64,000 nt of DNA from Halomonas sp. 'Soap Lake #6' (GTDB lineage: Bacteria > Pseudomonadota > Gammaproteobacteria > Pseudomonadales > Halomonadaceae), in the NCBI RefSeq assembly GCF_003031405.1, contig NZ_CP020469.1:1426001-1490000 (forward strand). Reading direction: 5' to 3'. Shown in pieces: positions 37,617-46,113 of this stretch. Made by a program: the position numbers and the translations under genes. The notes under the pieces were generated by a model that was not told the DNA's origin, made no database searches, and saw only the letters and a list, made by a program, of their open reading frames with translations. The stretch's first letter is position 1. Each line of letters begins with the position of its first letter.

Positions 37617-37669
37617 CGCCTGGAAAGGTTGGTTGGCAAAAACAGCAGCGTTGCTAAAAGGAGTGCCGC

Positions 37670-38211
37670 ATGACACATAGCCTTTCTACCCGCGCCGACT
37701 ATCAGGCCTGGCTGAGCAGCATTAAGCAGCGTGTGCAGTCTGCTCGTATGCGGGCAGCACTAGCGGCGAATGGCGAACTGATCGCACTCTACTACGAACT
37801 GGGCGCTCAGATTGTCGAACGGGAAACCCAGGCACAGTGGGGCAGTGGCTTTATTAACGCTTTCAGCAACGACCTACGCCACGCGTTTCCAGAGGTTGGT
37901 GGGTTTTCTCCCAAAAACCTGCGCTACTGCCGAGCTTTCTTCCGGTTTTACTGTGACCCTGCAATTTGGCAACAGGCTGTTGCCAAATTGGCCGACACGC
38001 CCTGGGCCGGTATCGTGCTGGCTTACTGGCCCAAACGCCCTGGGGGCATAACATCCAGATTTTCAGCAAATGCGCTGACCTAAACGAAGCCCATGGGCGT
38101 CAGTGAATACAACCTGGTTGAGACCTTGCCAGACAACCTCAAAGGCTCGCTGCCCACTTAGAGGAAATTGAACAAGATTTACGGCAGCGACAAGAGGGAA
38201 TGGATGAATGA
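37670..38211 (+). pseudogene. Broken YhcG-type (DUF1016) PD-(D/E)XK nuclease gene
   Basis: The first 120 or so codons encode a good DUF1016 N-terminal domain (YYELGAQIVERETQAQWG, then FPEVGGFSPKNLRYCRAFFRFY), but the frame stops at 38083 after 137 residues. Downstream, 38093-38160 still reads MGVSEYNLVETLPDNLKGSLPT, the usual C-terminal end of YhcG proteins. The final EEIEQDLRQRQEGMDE follows in another frame from 38161. The nuclease domain in between is deleted. The remnant lies between brxC and the Schlafen-type gene. Confidence 0.82.
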
Positions 38212-38308
38212 TTTTTTGCCAGCCAGAGCGCATCGCCCACTACTGTCCCGTTTCCTAGGACGCGGGACAGCGAAGCGGAAAGAAACATGAAAAGTCAACG
38301 AGGCACCT

Positions 38309-39814
38309 ATGTCCACCGCGACCATTGAACAGCGCCTAAGCGAGCCAGAAGGCAAGCAGCTTGAGTTCAAGCGCGACCTATCATCGCCCAAGCCGCTAAT
38401 GAAAACCCTGGTTGCCTTTGCCAATACGGCTGGTGGCCAACTGATTATTGGTGTTGACGACGACGGCACGGTGCTAGGCGTGGATGATCCGCTGGATATG
38501 GAAGAGCGCCTGACCAGCATGATCGCGGATGCCATTCACCCTCGGCTATTACCCAATATTGAACTGGTGAGCGTGGGTGAACATACCCTGGTATGTATTG
38601 AGGTGTTTTTGAGTAGTGCGCGCCCGCACTTTCTCAAAGCGCTTGGCGAAGAAAACGGTGTTCTGGTGCGACTTGGTTCTAGCAATCGGCAGGCGGGGTT
38701 GGCGCTCATCCATGAGATGCAGCGTCAAGCGAGCGGCACTACGTTTGATGTTCAGGCTATGCCCGAGCTGAGCCGTGATGATCTTGATCATAACGCAATA
38801 CAGCAAGCCTTTCGCAGCGAACAACTGCTTGATGACAACAAGTTACGAACATTACGGCTACTTGTCTCGTATCAAGGTCGTCTAGTACCCAGCGTGGGCG
38901 GAATTTTACTGTTTGGCCGCGAGCGCCAATGGCACTTTGAAGATGCCTGGATTCAGTGCGGGCGTTTTCGCGGTAACGATAAGGTCGAGATTTTCGACCA
39001 GACAGATATTCACGCGCCGCTACCCCAAGCGGTAGATGACATCGAGCTGTTTCTTAAAAAACATGCCTTTAAGCAGGCAGAGTTTGGTTCCATGCGCCGC
39101 CGCGATGTGTGGAGCATACCGCTGACCATCTTGCGTGAAGCGATTATTAACGCCTTGGTACACAGCGACTACTCCCAACGCGGCAGCCCCATACGCATTG
39201 CGTTTTTTGATGACCGTATCGAGATTGAAAGCCCAGGGCTTCTCATGCCCGGCATGACCATTGAAGACATGAAACGCGGCGTTTCCATGATTCGCAACCC
39301 AGTGATTGCCCGCGTATTTCGTGAGCTAGGGCTGATTGAGCAGTGGGGCAGCGGCGTAAAGCGTATTTTTGCCGAGGCCGCCGCCCAAGGGCTGCCTGAA
39401 CCGCATATTGAAGAAATTGCCAATCGCGTGCGTTTGAGTATTCGGCTGGCAACGCCGGTTTCTATCCAGCAGTCAGCTTCAGTGACCCAGGCCGAGTCAG
39501 TGCCGTCAGAGTCACGGCTAGAGTCACGGCTAGAGTCACGGCTAGAGTCACGGCTAGAGTCACGGCTAGAGTCAGCGCTGGCAGCCAGAGTGCTGTTGAT
39601 ACTGCAGCAGGAGCCGCTGGGGAAAGCTGCCATGGCGCGTGAGCTGGGTCACAAGGGCGTTTCCGGTGAGCTCAATAAACAAGTAGGTAATTTACGCCAG
39701 CAGCAGCTTATCGAAATGACGTTGCCCGAAAAGCCCAATAGCCGCCTTCAACAATACCGCTTAACCCCTCAAGGCCAGCGCTTTTTGCAAGACACTTTCA
39801 AGGATCTAACATGA
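38309..39814 (+). CDS. Schlafen-type AlbA_2/ATPase-like protein, BREX-linked
   Basis: A 501-residue protein. The N-terminal AlbA_2 (Schlafen AAA_4) domain shows KQLEFKRDLSSPKPLMKTLVAFANTAGG and LIIGVDDDGTVLG (about 16-58). A GHKL-like HATPase_c_4 domain (about 265-385) has REAIINALVHSDYSQRGSP and RELGLIEQWGSGVKRI. A stretch of five identical Ser-Arg-Leu-Glu repeats (about 401-420) precedes a C-terminal winged helix. It overlaps pglX by 4 bases (ATGA), so it is part of the BREX transcript. Such genes accompany many BREX loci; here it may be regulatory or an added effector. Confidence 0.85.
   Translation: MSTATIEQRLSEPEGKQLEFKRDLSSPKPLMKTLVAFANTAGGQLIIGVDDDGTVLGVDDPLDMEERLTSMIADAIHPRLLPNIELVSVGEHTLVCIEVFLSSARPHFLKALGEENGVLVRLGSSNRQAGLALIHEMQRQASGTTFDVQAMPELSRDDLDHNAIQQAFRSEQLLDDNKLRTLRLLVSYQGRLVPSVGGILLFGRERQWHFEDAWIQCGRFRGNDKVEIFDQTDIHAPLPQAVDDIELFLKKHAFKQAEFGSMRRRDVWSIPLTILREAIINALVHSDYSQRGSPIRIAFFDDRIEIESPGLLMPGMTIEDMKRGVSMIRNPVIARVFRELGLIEQWGSGVKRIFAEAAAQGLPEPHIEEIANRVRLSIRLATPVSIQQSASVTQAESVPSESRLESRLESRLESRLESRLESALAARVLLILQQEPLGKAAMARELGHKGVSGELNKQVGNLRQQQLIEMTLPEKPNSRLQQYRLTPQGQRFLQDTFKDLT
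39509..39568 (+). repeat. 12-bp tandem repeat x5 inside the Schlafen-type gene
   Basis: Five perfect copies of GAGTCACGGCTA, in frame, encode repeated Glu-Ser-Arg-Leu units between the ATPase-like and winged-helix parts. Because the unit is 12 bases, copy changes would alter linker length without breaking the frame. Confidence 0.97.
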
Positions 39815-42800
39815 ACACCGCCAACATCAAAAAATACGCCCCCAAAGCCCGCGCCCGCTTTATCGACACGATGACGCGCCAGGCGGCCCGTGTGGGCATT
39901 AGCCCAGATGGCAACGGCGGTGCGGTGATTGCCCCCCTAGAGCAAAAGGGCGATGTGTTGGTGATGACCGCCCAGGATGGCCAAACCCACACCGTGCCCG
40001 CCCACCTGAAAGGCGCACGGGAAGCGCTGGCCGCGTGGGTGCAGCGCGATGGCTTTACCCAAGCCATCGAGCAGGCCGCCTACAGCTGGTTTAACCGCCT
40101 GTGCGCCATTCGCTATATGGAGATTCACGGCTACCTAGACCACGGCCGCCGCGTGCTGAGCGGGGCAGGGGGCGAAGCCGGGCAGTTTCAGGTTCTGGAT
40201 GAGTGTTTAGAGATAGACCTGCCAGGGCTGGATACTGCCCGCGTGCGCGAACTAAAGCTCGACGGCACTCAAGATGAAACCCTCTACCGCGAGCTGCTGC
40301 TGGCCCAGTGTCACGCTCTGCATGAAGCCATGCCGTTTCTGTTTGAGCCGCTGGACGACGCCAGCGAACTGCTGCTGCCCAACAATCTGACCAAAACCGA
40401 CTCGCTCATCCGCGAGCTGGTCGAAGCCATTCCCGAAGAAGACTGGCAGGATGTAGAAGTGATCGGCTGGCTCTACCAGTTCTACATCAGCGAGAAAAAA
40501 GACCAAGTGATCGGTAAGGTGGTGAAGAGCGAAGACATCCCCGCCGCCACCCAGCTGTTCACCCCTAACTGGATCGTGCAATACCTAGTGCAGAACTCGG
40601 TGGGCCGCCAGTGGCTGCAAACTTACCCGGCGTCAGCCCTGAAAGGCGAGATGCCGTACTACATCGAGCCCGCCGAGCAGGAGCCAGAAGTGCAGGCCCA
40701 ACTGGATGCCATCACCCCGGCCAGCCTCGACCCTGAAACCATCAAAGTGCTCGACCCCGCCTCTGGCTCCGGCCATATTCTGGTGGAAGCCTACAACGTG
40801 CTGAAGGCGATCTACGAAGAGCGCGGCTACCGTACCCGCGACATCCCCCAGCTGATTCTGGAAAACAATCTGTTCGGCCTGGATATCGACGACCGCGCCG
40901 CCCAGCTGGCGGGCTTTGCGCTGTTGATGAAAGCTCGGGAAGACGATCGTCGGATTCTCACACGCAATGTGCGCCTGAACGTACTGGCCATGCAAAGCAG
41001 CCAACACCTGGATGCCAACACCCTTTGGAGGGATTTGAACCTGACCGGCGACTGGCACCAGGGCCAATCCCAAAGCCTGTTTGAGAGCGAACAGCAAGAC
41101 CTTTCCAACAACGACGCCACTTACAAGCTGATGGCCGACTTGATTGAGCGCTTTCAAGAAGCCAAAACGTTTGGCTCGTTGATTGAAGTGCCCAATGGAT
41201 GGGAAGTGCCGCTTAAAGCACTGCTGGAAGAGCTGACCGAGCTAAGCAACAGCGGCGATATGATGCAAAAGGCTGCTGCTCAGCGGCTGGTGCCTATCGT
41301 GCAGCAAGCCTGGGTACTGGCGCAGCGTTATGAGGCGGTGGTGGCTAACCCGCCGTATATGGGCAGTAAGTATCAAACACCAGCGGTGAAGAAATACCTG
41401 AAAGACGCCTACAAAGGCTACGAAAAAGATCTGTTTTCGGCCTATATCGTCCGCAATTTAGACTTTGCTAAAGAGCATGGCCAACTTGGCTTTATGACGC
41501 CCTTTGTCTGGATGTTTATTTCCAGCTACGAACAGTTGCGTAAGCGTCTGATTGAAGAGGATGTCATCACCAGCTTGATTCAGTTGGAATACTCAGGCTT
41601 TGATGGGGCAACAGTGCCGATCTGCACCTTTACGCTCAGCAAAGGCCATATATCTAGCTACACAGGAAGCTACATTCGGCTTTCGGATTTTCGAGGTGCG
41701 GTAAATCAGGGGCCGAAAACGCTCGAAGCCATTCAGAACCGCGACTGCGGCTGGTTTTATGACGCCAAGCCGGATGATTTCAAGAAGATTCCGGGGAGTC
41801 CGGTGGCGTATTGGGTAAGCAGTAGCGTTCTGGGAGCATTTGAATATGGTGAATTTCTTGGAGACAAAGTTGTCTTCAGGAAGGGGATGGTTACTGCGGA
41901 CAATGATTTCTATATTAGAAATTGGCAAGAGGTCTCATTTTCGAAAGTTGGAATAAAAATTGCCGACAGGAACCAGGCAAATAAATCAGGCTGCAAATGG
42001 TTCCCATACACCAAAGGAGGAGATTTCAAAAAGTGGTACGGAAATAATTTTCATTTGGTCCACTGGGAAAATGATGGACAATTGCTTCAAACAAAGCGCC
42101 ACCATACAGATGATCGAGTCGCAGCAACCAACTTTAATCTTGACTTCATATTCAATCCAGGAGGTACTTACTCAAGCATTAGTTCAAGTGATTTCTCTAT
42201 TAGGTATACACCACCTGGATTTCTTTATGATCAGAAAGGTGCGCCGTTATTCTCAAGCTCTTTAGAAAACCTTGCTTATTCTATCACCCTGCTTAACAGC
42301 AGCTTATCTAAAGTCTTTTTGAAAGTGCTATGCCCGACATTGGATTTCAACTCTGGCAGCCTGGCGCAAGTTCCAGCGCTGGTGCAAGAAACTATACAGG
42401 ACCAGATAGACTCCATTTTTATCAAACTTGTTGAGGTCTCAAAAGCGGACTGGGACTTCAGCGAGATATCATGGGAATTCGAGATCCTGCCCCTACTGCA
42501 TTCAGAATCTATCCTGCTAACTGTTAGGAACACTTACGAGAATTTGCGTGCCCAGTGGCAAGAAATAACACTTGAAACGCAACGCCTAGAAGAAGAAAAC
42601 AACCGCATCTTTATCGAAGCCTACCGCTTGCAAGATGAGCTGACACTTGAGGTGCCGCTGGAAGAAATTACCCTGAATTGCAATCCTCATTACCGTTATG
42701 ATGGCAACCGCTCGAAGGAAGAGCTGGAAACGTTGCTACAATGCGACACCCTTAAGGATCTGCTTAGCTACGCCACTGGCTGCATGATGGGCCGCTACTC

Positions 42801-43506
42801 GCTGGACAAGCCCGGCCTGATCCTCGCCAGCCAGGGCGAAACCGTCCGCGACTACTTCGCCCAGATCCCCGAGCCCAGCTTTGCCCCGGATGATAACGCC
42901 ATCATCCCGCTCACCGATCAGGAATGGTTCCCCGACGACGCCACCAACCGCTTCCGCGATTTCGTGCGCACCGTGTGGGGCGAGGAACATCTTAAAGAAA
43001 ACCTCGATTTCGTAGCCGAAAGCCTCTGCCTGCATGCTATCAAGCCCAAGAAGGGCGAAGCTGCACTGGAAACTATTCGTCGTTATCTCAGTACCCAGTT
43101 CTTCAAAGACCACCTGCGCACCTACAAAAAACGCCCCATTTACTGGCTGTTTTCCTCCGGCAAACAGAAAGCTTTCGAGTGCCTGGTCTACCTGCACCGC
43201 TACAACGAAAGCACCCTGGCCGAGATGCGCACCGACTACGTCATCCCGCTCACCACCAAGCTCGCCAGCTACGTGGAAAAGCTAGAGCAAGACAAAGACG
43301 CCAGCACCTCCGCCGCCGAAGCGAAAGCGATTGAGAAAGAGCTAAGCAAACTCTACAAGCAGCAAACCGAACTCAACACCTTCGACGAGAAGCTCCGCCA
43401 CTACGCCGACCAACGCATCTCGCTGGATCTGGATGACGGGGTGAAAGTGAACTACGGCAAGTTTGGGGATTTGTTGGCGGAAGTGAAGCAGGTGGTGGGG
43501 AAATAA
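39811..43506 (+). CDS. pglX: BREX adenine-specific DNA methyltransferase PglX
   Basis: A 1231-residue protein, normal for PglX. The AdoMet motif I reads VLDPASGSGHILVEAY (near residues 312-327). The catalytic motif NPPY lies at about 513-516 (VVANPPYMGSKY). PglX methylates host DNA at an asymmetric adenine site, marking self. The N- and C-terminal thirds are GC-rich, but about 41,830-42,530 (target-recognition region) is clearly AT-richer with different codon use. That suggests exchange of the specificity segment. A damaged partial copy of its 3' part lies at 44485-44596. Confidence 0.95.
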   Translation: MNTANIKKYAPKARARFIDTMTRQAARVGISPDGNGGAVIAPLEQKGDVLVMTAQDGQTHTVPAHLKGAREALAAWVQRDGFTQAIEQAAYSWFNRLCAIRYMEIHGYLDHGRRVLSGAGGEAGQFQVLDECLEIDLPGLDTARVRELKLDGTQDETLYRELLLAQCHALHEAMPFLFEPLDDASELLLPNNLTKTDSLIRELVEAIPEEDWQDVEVIGWLYQFYISEKKDQVIGKVVKSEDIPAATQLFTPNWIVQYLVQNSVGRQWLQTYPASALKGEMPYYIEPAEQEPEVQAQLDAITPASLDPETIKVLDPASGSGHILVEAYNVLKAIYEERGYRTRDIPQLILENNLFGLDIDDRAAQLAGFALLMKAREDDRRILTRNVRLNVLAMQSSQHLDANTLWRDLNLTGDWHQGQSQSLFESEQQDLSNNDATYKLMADLIERFQEAKTFGSLIEVPNGWEVPLKALLEELTELSNSGDMMQKAAAQRLVPIVQQAWVLAQRYEAVVANPPYMGSKYQTPAVKKYLKDAYKGYEKDLFSAYIVRNLDFAKEHGQLGFMTPFVWMFISSYEQLRKRLIEEDVITSLIQLEYSGFDGATVPICTFTLSKGHISSYTGSYIRLSDFRGAVNQGPKTLEAIQNRDCGWFYDAKPDDFKKIPGSPVAYWVSSSVLGAFEYGEFLGDKVVFRKGMVTADNDFYIRNWQEVSFSKVGIKIADRNQANKSGCKWFPYTKGGDFKKWYGNNFHLVHWENDGQLLQTKRHHTDDRVAATNFNLDFIFNPGGTYSSISSSDFSIRYTPPGFLYDQKGAPLFSSSLENLAYSITLLNSSLSKVFLKVLCPTLDFNSGSLAQVPALVQETIQDQIDSIFIKLVEVSKADWDFSEISWEFEILPLLHSESILLTVRNTYENLRAQWQEITLETQRLEEENNRIFIEAYRLQDELTLEVPLEEITLNCNPHYRYDGNRSKEELETLLQCDTLKDLLSYATGCMMGRYSLDKPGLILASQGETVRDYFAQIPEPSFAPDDNAIIPLTDQEWFPDDATNRFRDFVRTVWGEEHLKENLDFVAESLCLHAIKPKKGEAALETIRRYLSTQFFKDHLRTYKKRPIYWLFSSGKQKAFECLVYLHRYNESTLAEMRTDYVIPLTTKLASYVEKLEQDKDASTSAAEAKAIEKELSKLYKQQTELNTFDEKLRHYADQRISLDLDDGVKVNYGKFGDLLAEVKQVVGK

Positions 43507-43568
43507 GCCCAAGCGAGCCCACGTTCCCACGCGAGAGCGTGGGAATGTATAAAAAAGGAGGTTGAAGA

Positions 43569-44411
43569 GTGTTTGATCCAGAAAAAAGCTTAATTCAGCT
43601 AAAAGTATTATGGGTCGTTGTCTTTGGGCTTGTGTCTCTTGCTATGATTTCAAGTGTCACAATAGTTTTTAACTCAGATTTAATTTTTGACTTTAGCTAT
43701 CACGGGTTTAATCAGGCTGTTACAATTTTTCGAGTTCCTATTGCTATACTGGCAATTATAATTCCAGCAGTTGCTTTGCTTGCATCAAATCATCGCTCAG
43801 AGCAAGCTAAAGCTCAGATTGTATCTTCTAACTCACAAAACGTTTTTGCAAATTATTATAAGCATAGAGAAGAGTTCGAAAAACATGTGGATAAAAATAA
43901 AACAGAATTGAGGAAAAAGGTTAGCGACTCACTGAAGCTATACAGCTATATCTTTCCAAATGCTAAAAACGGTGTTTTTGAAGTAGAAAAAGGTATTTGG
44001 GATGATTTTGATGAAATAATTGATGTGTATATTTTAAAACCTGAAGAGTTAGTGTTTGCATTCCAAGAGGATAGGGGGGAAATAATAGTTGATATGAAAA
44101 AAAGAAGTGAAATTTTTAAACTGAGGCTTAGTCTAATAAATACAATGCCGCCTAGTGCGAATGGAGTAGATTTCGACTGTGATAGCTTTAGTGTTTACTT
44201 ACCAAACGGTCATATAAAAGCGTTGTATTCAGAGTTAAAGTCAATTTGTAAGATTCTTGAGCTGGCTTGTTCATTTGACACGGATTCAAATATCTCGCTA
44301 ATGGCTGAAAGAATTAAAAAAATAAATATATCTAGCCTCCCCGAGTCTAAATATGATGAGGATTCTATTGACGATAAGTTATCTTTAGCTCATATTTTAG
44401 ATGAGAATTAG
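43569..44411 (+). CDS. Hypothetical two-TM protein inserted after pglX
   Basis: A 280-residue protein with a GTG start and a near-perfect AGGAGG upstream. Two hydrophobic segments lie at about 13-34 (VLWVVVFGLVSLAMISSVTI) and 54-73 (FRVPIAILAIIIPAVALLAS), followed by a charged cytoplasmic domain of about 200 residues (HREEFEKHVDKNKTELRKK). No known family is recognised. It is markedly AT-rich against the BREX genes and is bounded by the true 3' end of pglX and a damaged copy of it, so it is a later insertion. A defence role is inference from context only. Confidence 0.75.
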   Translation: MFDPEKSLIQLKVLWVVVFGLVSLAMISSVTIVFNSDLIFDFSYHGFNQAVTIFRVPIAILAIIIPAVALLASNHRSEQAKAQIVSSNSQNVFANYYKHREEFEKHVDKNKTELRKKVSDSLKLYSYIFPNAKNGVFEVEKGIWDDFDEIIDVYILKPEELVFAFQEDRGEIIVDMKKRSEIFKLRLSLINTMPPSANGVDFDCDSFSVYLPNGHIKALYSELKSICKILELACSFDTDSNISLMAERIKKINISSLPESKYDEDSIDDKLSLAHILDEN

Positions 44412-44484
44412 CCAGTCGTTTATAACTTATGGTTCGCCTTAAATACTATGACCATAAATGGGTCAAGTAAATAAAAATGCACAT

Positions 44485-44596
44485 CAACTATGTTATCCTG
44501 CTTATCACTAAATTCGCCAGCTACGTGAAGAAGCTAGAGCAAGACAAAGACGCCAGCACCTCCGTCGTCGAAGCAAAAGCAATTGAGAAAGAGCAC
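44485..44596 (+). pseudogene. Fragment of pglX 3' region
   Basis: About 112 bases align with pglX 43234-43345 (for example the shared run AAGCTAGAGCAAGACAAAGA). It carries stop-free but isolated coding sense and has no start. It is a border duplication left by insertion of the two-TM gene. Confidence 0.85.
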
Positions 44597-44613
44597 TGTG
44601 GATGTTATTCGCC

Positions 44614-44745
44614 GCGCTATAGCACTTGTGAAAAGCATAACGAGTGAGCCTTCAGAGTAATGTTGTCTTTCTTGGCTTTCGGTTGTTCGGCATTGAGTTA
44701 AGCGTGAATGTTTATGGGAGCTAGCGTATGAATCCCACGCTCACC
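44614..44745 (+). repeat. Direct repeat, copy 1, flanking the leucine-rich-repeat gene
   Basis: It matches 45982-46113 over about 130 bases (shared runs include CTTGGCTTTCGGTTGTTCGG and TTTATGGGAGCTAGCGTATG). It includes a decayed start of the kinase-like gene. Confidence 0.9.
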
Positions 44746-44935
44746 TTATCTGGCATAGGGTTTTACAGCCCTGATTTTTGTCATGGGTTTTGTATCGGAT
44801 ATGTAGCAATTGTGCTATAAAATTTTTTACAGATGAGTCATTTATAGGTGAAAAAAATTTTGTTTAGAAGAGTATTATGTAAGCCCGTGGTTCTCTGTTT
44901 ACTTAAGTTGATTATTTAACTTTAGAGTGCTGAAA

Positions 44936-45820
44936 ATGCTAAACTTAGTAAAAAAATTTTTTAGGCGTAAACGTAATTATCATTTTGATAGAAATGGATT
45001 CAAGGTCAATGATGAAAGCACAGGACATATTTTGGATGTTAAGTTGAGTGATGATATGTTTTCTGGAGTTGTAGTTATACCAGAAAAAGATTTAAAGCTA
45101 CCACTTGCGTCTTGGCCAGCAGGCGTTAATCTTTTTCAAGATGATCATTGCTTTAAAGGAAGTGGACGTAGCCCTGCAGGAGATTGGAGCTTTCATATAG
45201 TACCAACTGATCCATTTAGTGTGATAATGGAAAAGGTGATATCTCTGGCGAATATGGCTAGTAAGGAAGCGGATAGTATTAAATTTGAAGCAGGAGAAGG
45301 CTGGGTTGAGGTGTTGCTGGAATGGGCTGATGAATTAGGGCTTGATGAACTTCGATGGGAGGAAAATCCTAGAAATCGAGATGGTGGATTTTGGGTAGGG
45401 TTTCCAAGAGACCGTAACGAGTTGATCAAGTTAAAAGGTTTGAATTTTAATGGTGTTGGGGCTACTGAAATCCCTAAAGAAGTAGGCTACCTTAAAAATT
45501 TAAAAAAAGTGTGGTGTTGTGATAACGAGATTTCTGAATTGCCCGTAGAGCTGTTTTCGATTCTTGGATTGGAAGAAATAAGAGCTTCAGGCAACAAAAT
45601 TAAAAAAATTCCTCACGAAGTAGGTTTCTTGGAAAAGTTAATAATTTTAGATTTAGAGGGTAATAACCTCGAATACGTATCAGAAAATATTACAAAGCTG
45701 CGTAATCTTGAAAGGCTTGATGTTAGAGATCAACCCCATAATTTAGGGTATGTCGGCACTCCTTTATCTGATTCACAAGTGTCTGCATTATCTGCCATGG
45801 GTGATGTGGTTAGGTGGTAG
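44936..45820 (+). CDS. Leucine-rich-repeat protein, hypothetical
   Basis: A 294-residue protein from ATG 44936 (an in-frame GTG at 44927 is an alternative). The first 110 residues start with a basic, aromatic region (KKFFRRKRNYHFDRNGF) and have no known motif. Residues about 160-280 form at least four leucine-rich repeats of the bacterial type (IPKEVGYLKNLKKVWCCDNE, then LPVELFSILGLEEIRASGNK, then IPHEVGFLEKLIILDLEGNN). There is no signal peptide. AT-rich composition and flanking direct repeats mark it as an insertion into the BREX locus. A recognition role in defence is possible but unproven. Confidence 0.8.
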   Translation: MLNLVKKFFRRKRNYHFDRNGFKVNDESTGHILDVKLSDDMFSGVVVIPEKDLKLPLASWPAGVNLFQDDHCFKGSGRSPAGDWSFHIVPTDPFSVIMEKVISLANMASKEADSIKFEAGEGWVEVLLEWADELGLDELRWEENPRNRDGGFWVGFPRDRNELIKLKGLNFNGVGATEIPKEVGYLKNLKKVWCCDNEISELPVELFSILGLEEIRASGNKIKKIPHEVGFLEKLIILDLEGNNLEYVSENITKLRNLERLDVRDQPHNLGYVGTPLSDSQVSALSAMGDVVRW

Positions 45821-45981
45821 CTTCGAGTGTTGGATTATAATTCACTTAGCTTGAATTTTTATGGGTCAGTATGGTTACTTGAAATCTATATAAAAGTTCA
45901 AGGAGATTATCTATAATTAGGCAATGCGAGTGCTTTTCTGGTGTGGCGTCCACAACCACTTCATTGAAGCTCCGGTACGTT

Positions 45982-46113
45982 GCGCTATTGTACTAATGAA
46001 AAGCGTAACGAGTTAGTCTTCGGAGTAAGGTTGTCTGTCTTGGCTTTCGGTTGTTCGGTACTGAGTTAAGCGTGGATGTTTATGGGAGCTAGCGTATGAA
46101 TAACACGCTCACC
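45982..46113 (+). repeat. Direct repeat, copy 2, containing the kinase gene start
   Basis: This intact copy carries the ribosome site GGGAG and first codons of the 46096 gene. The degenerate first copy lies on the other side of the leucine-rich-repeat gene. Confidence 0.9.

Larger units (their letters stand above)
44412..44935. other. Gap holding damaged copies of pglX and of the kinase gene start
   Basis: 44485-44596 matches pglX 43234-43345 with scattered substitutions, in a place where no gene frame is kept. 44614-44745 matches 45982-46113, the upstream region and first codons of the fructosamine-kinase-like gene. The final 190 bases are AT-rich and precede the leucine-rich-repeat gene. 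Confidence 0.85.

Noticed and set aside
39169..39633. 154-codon - strand frame rich in Arg-Asp-Ser repeats
   Set aside because: It is the reverse reading of the 12-bp repeat within the Schlafen-type gene.
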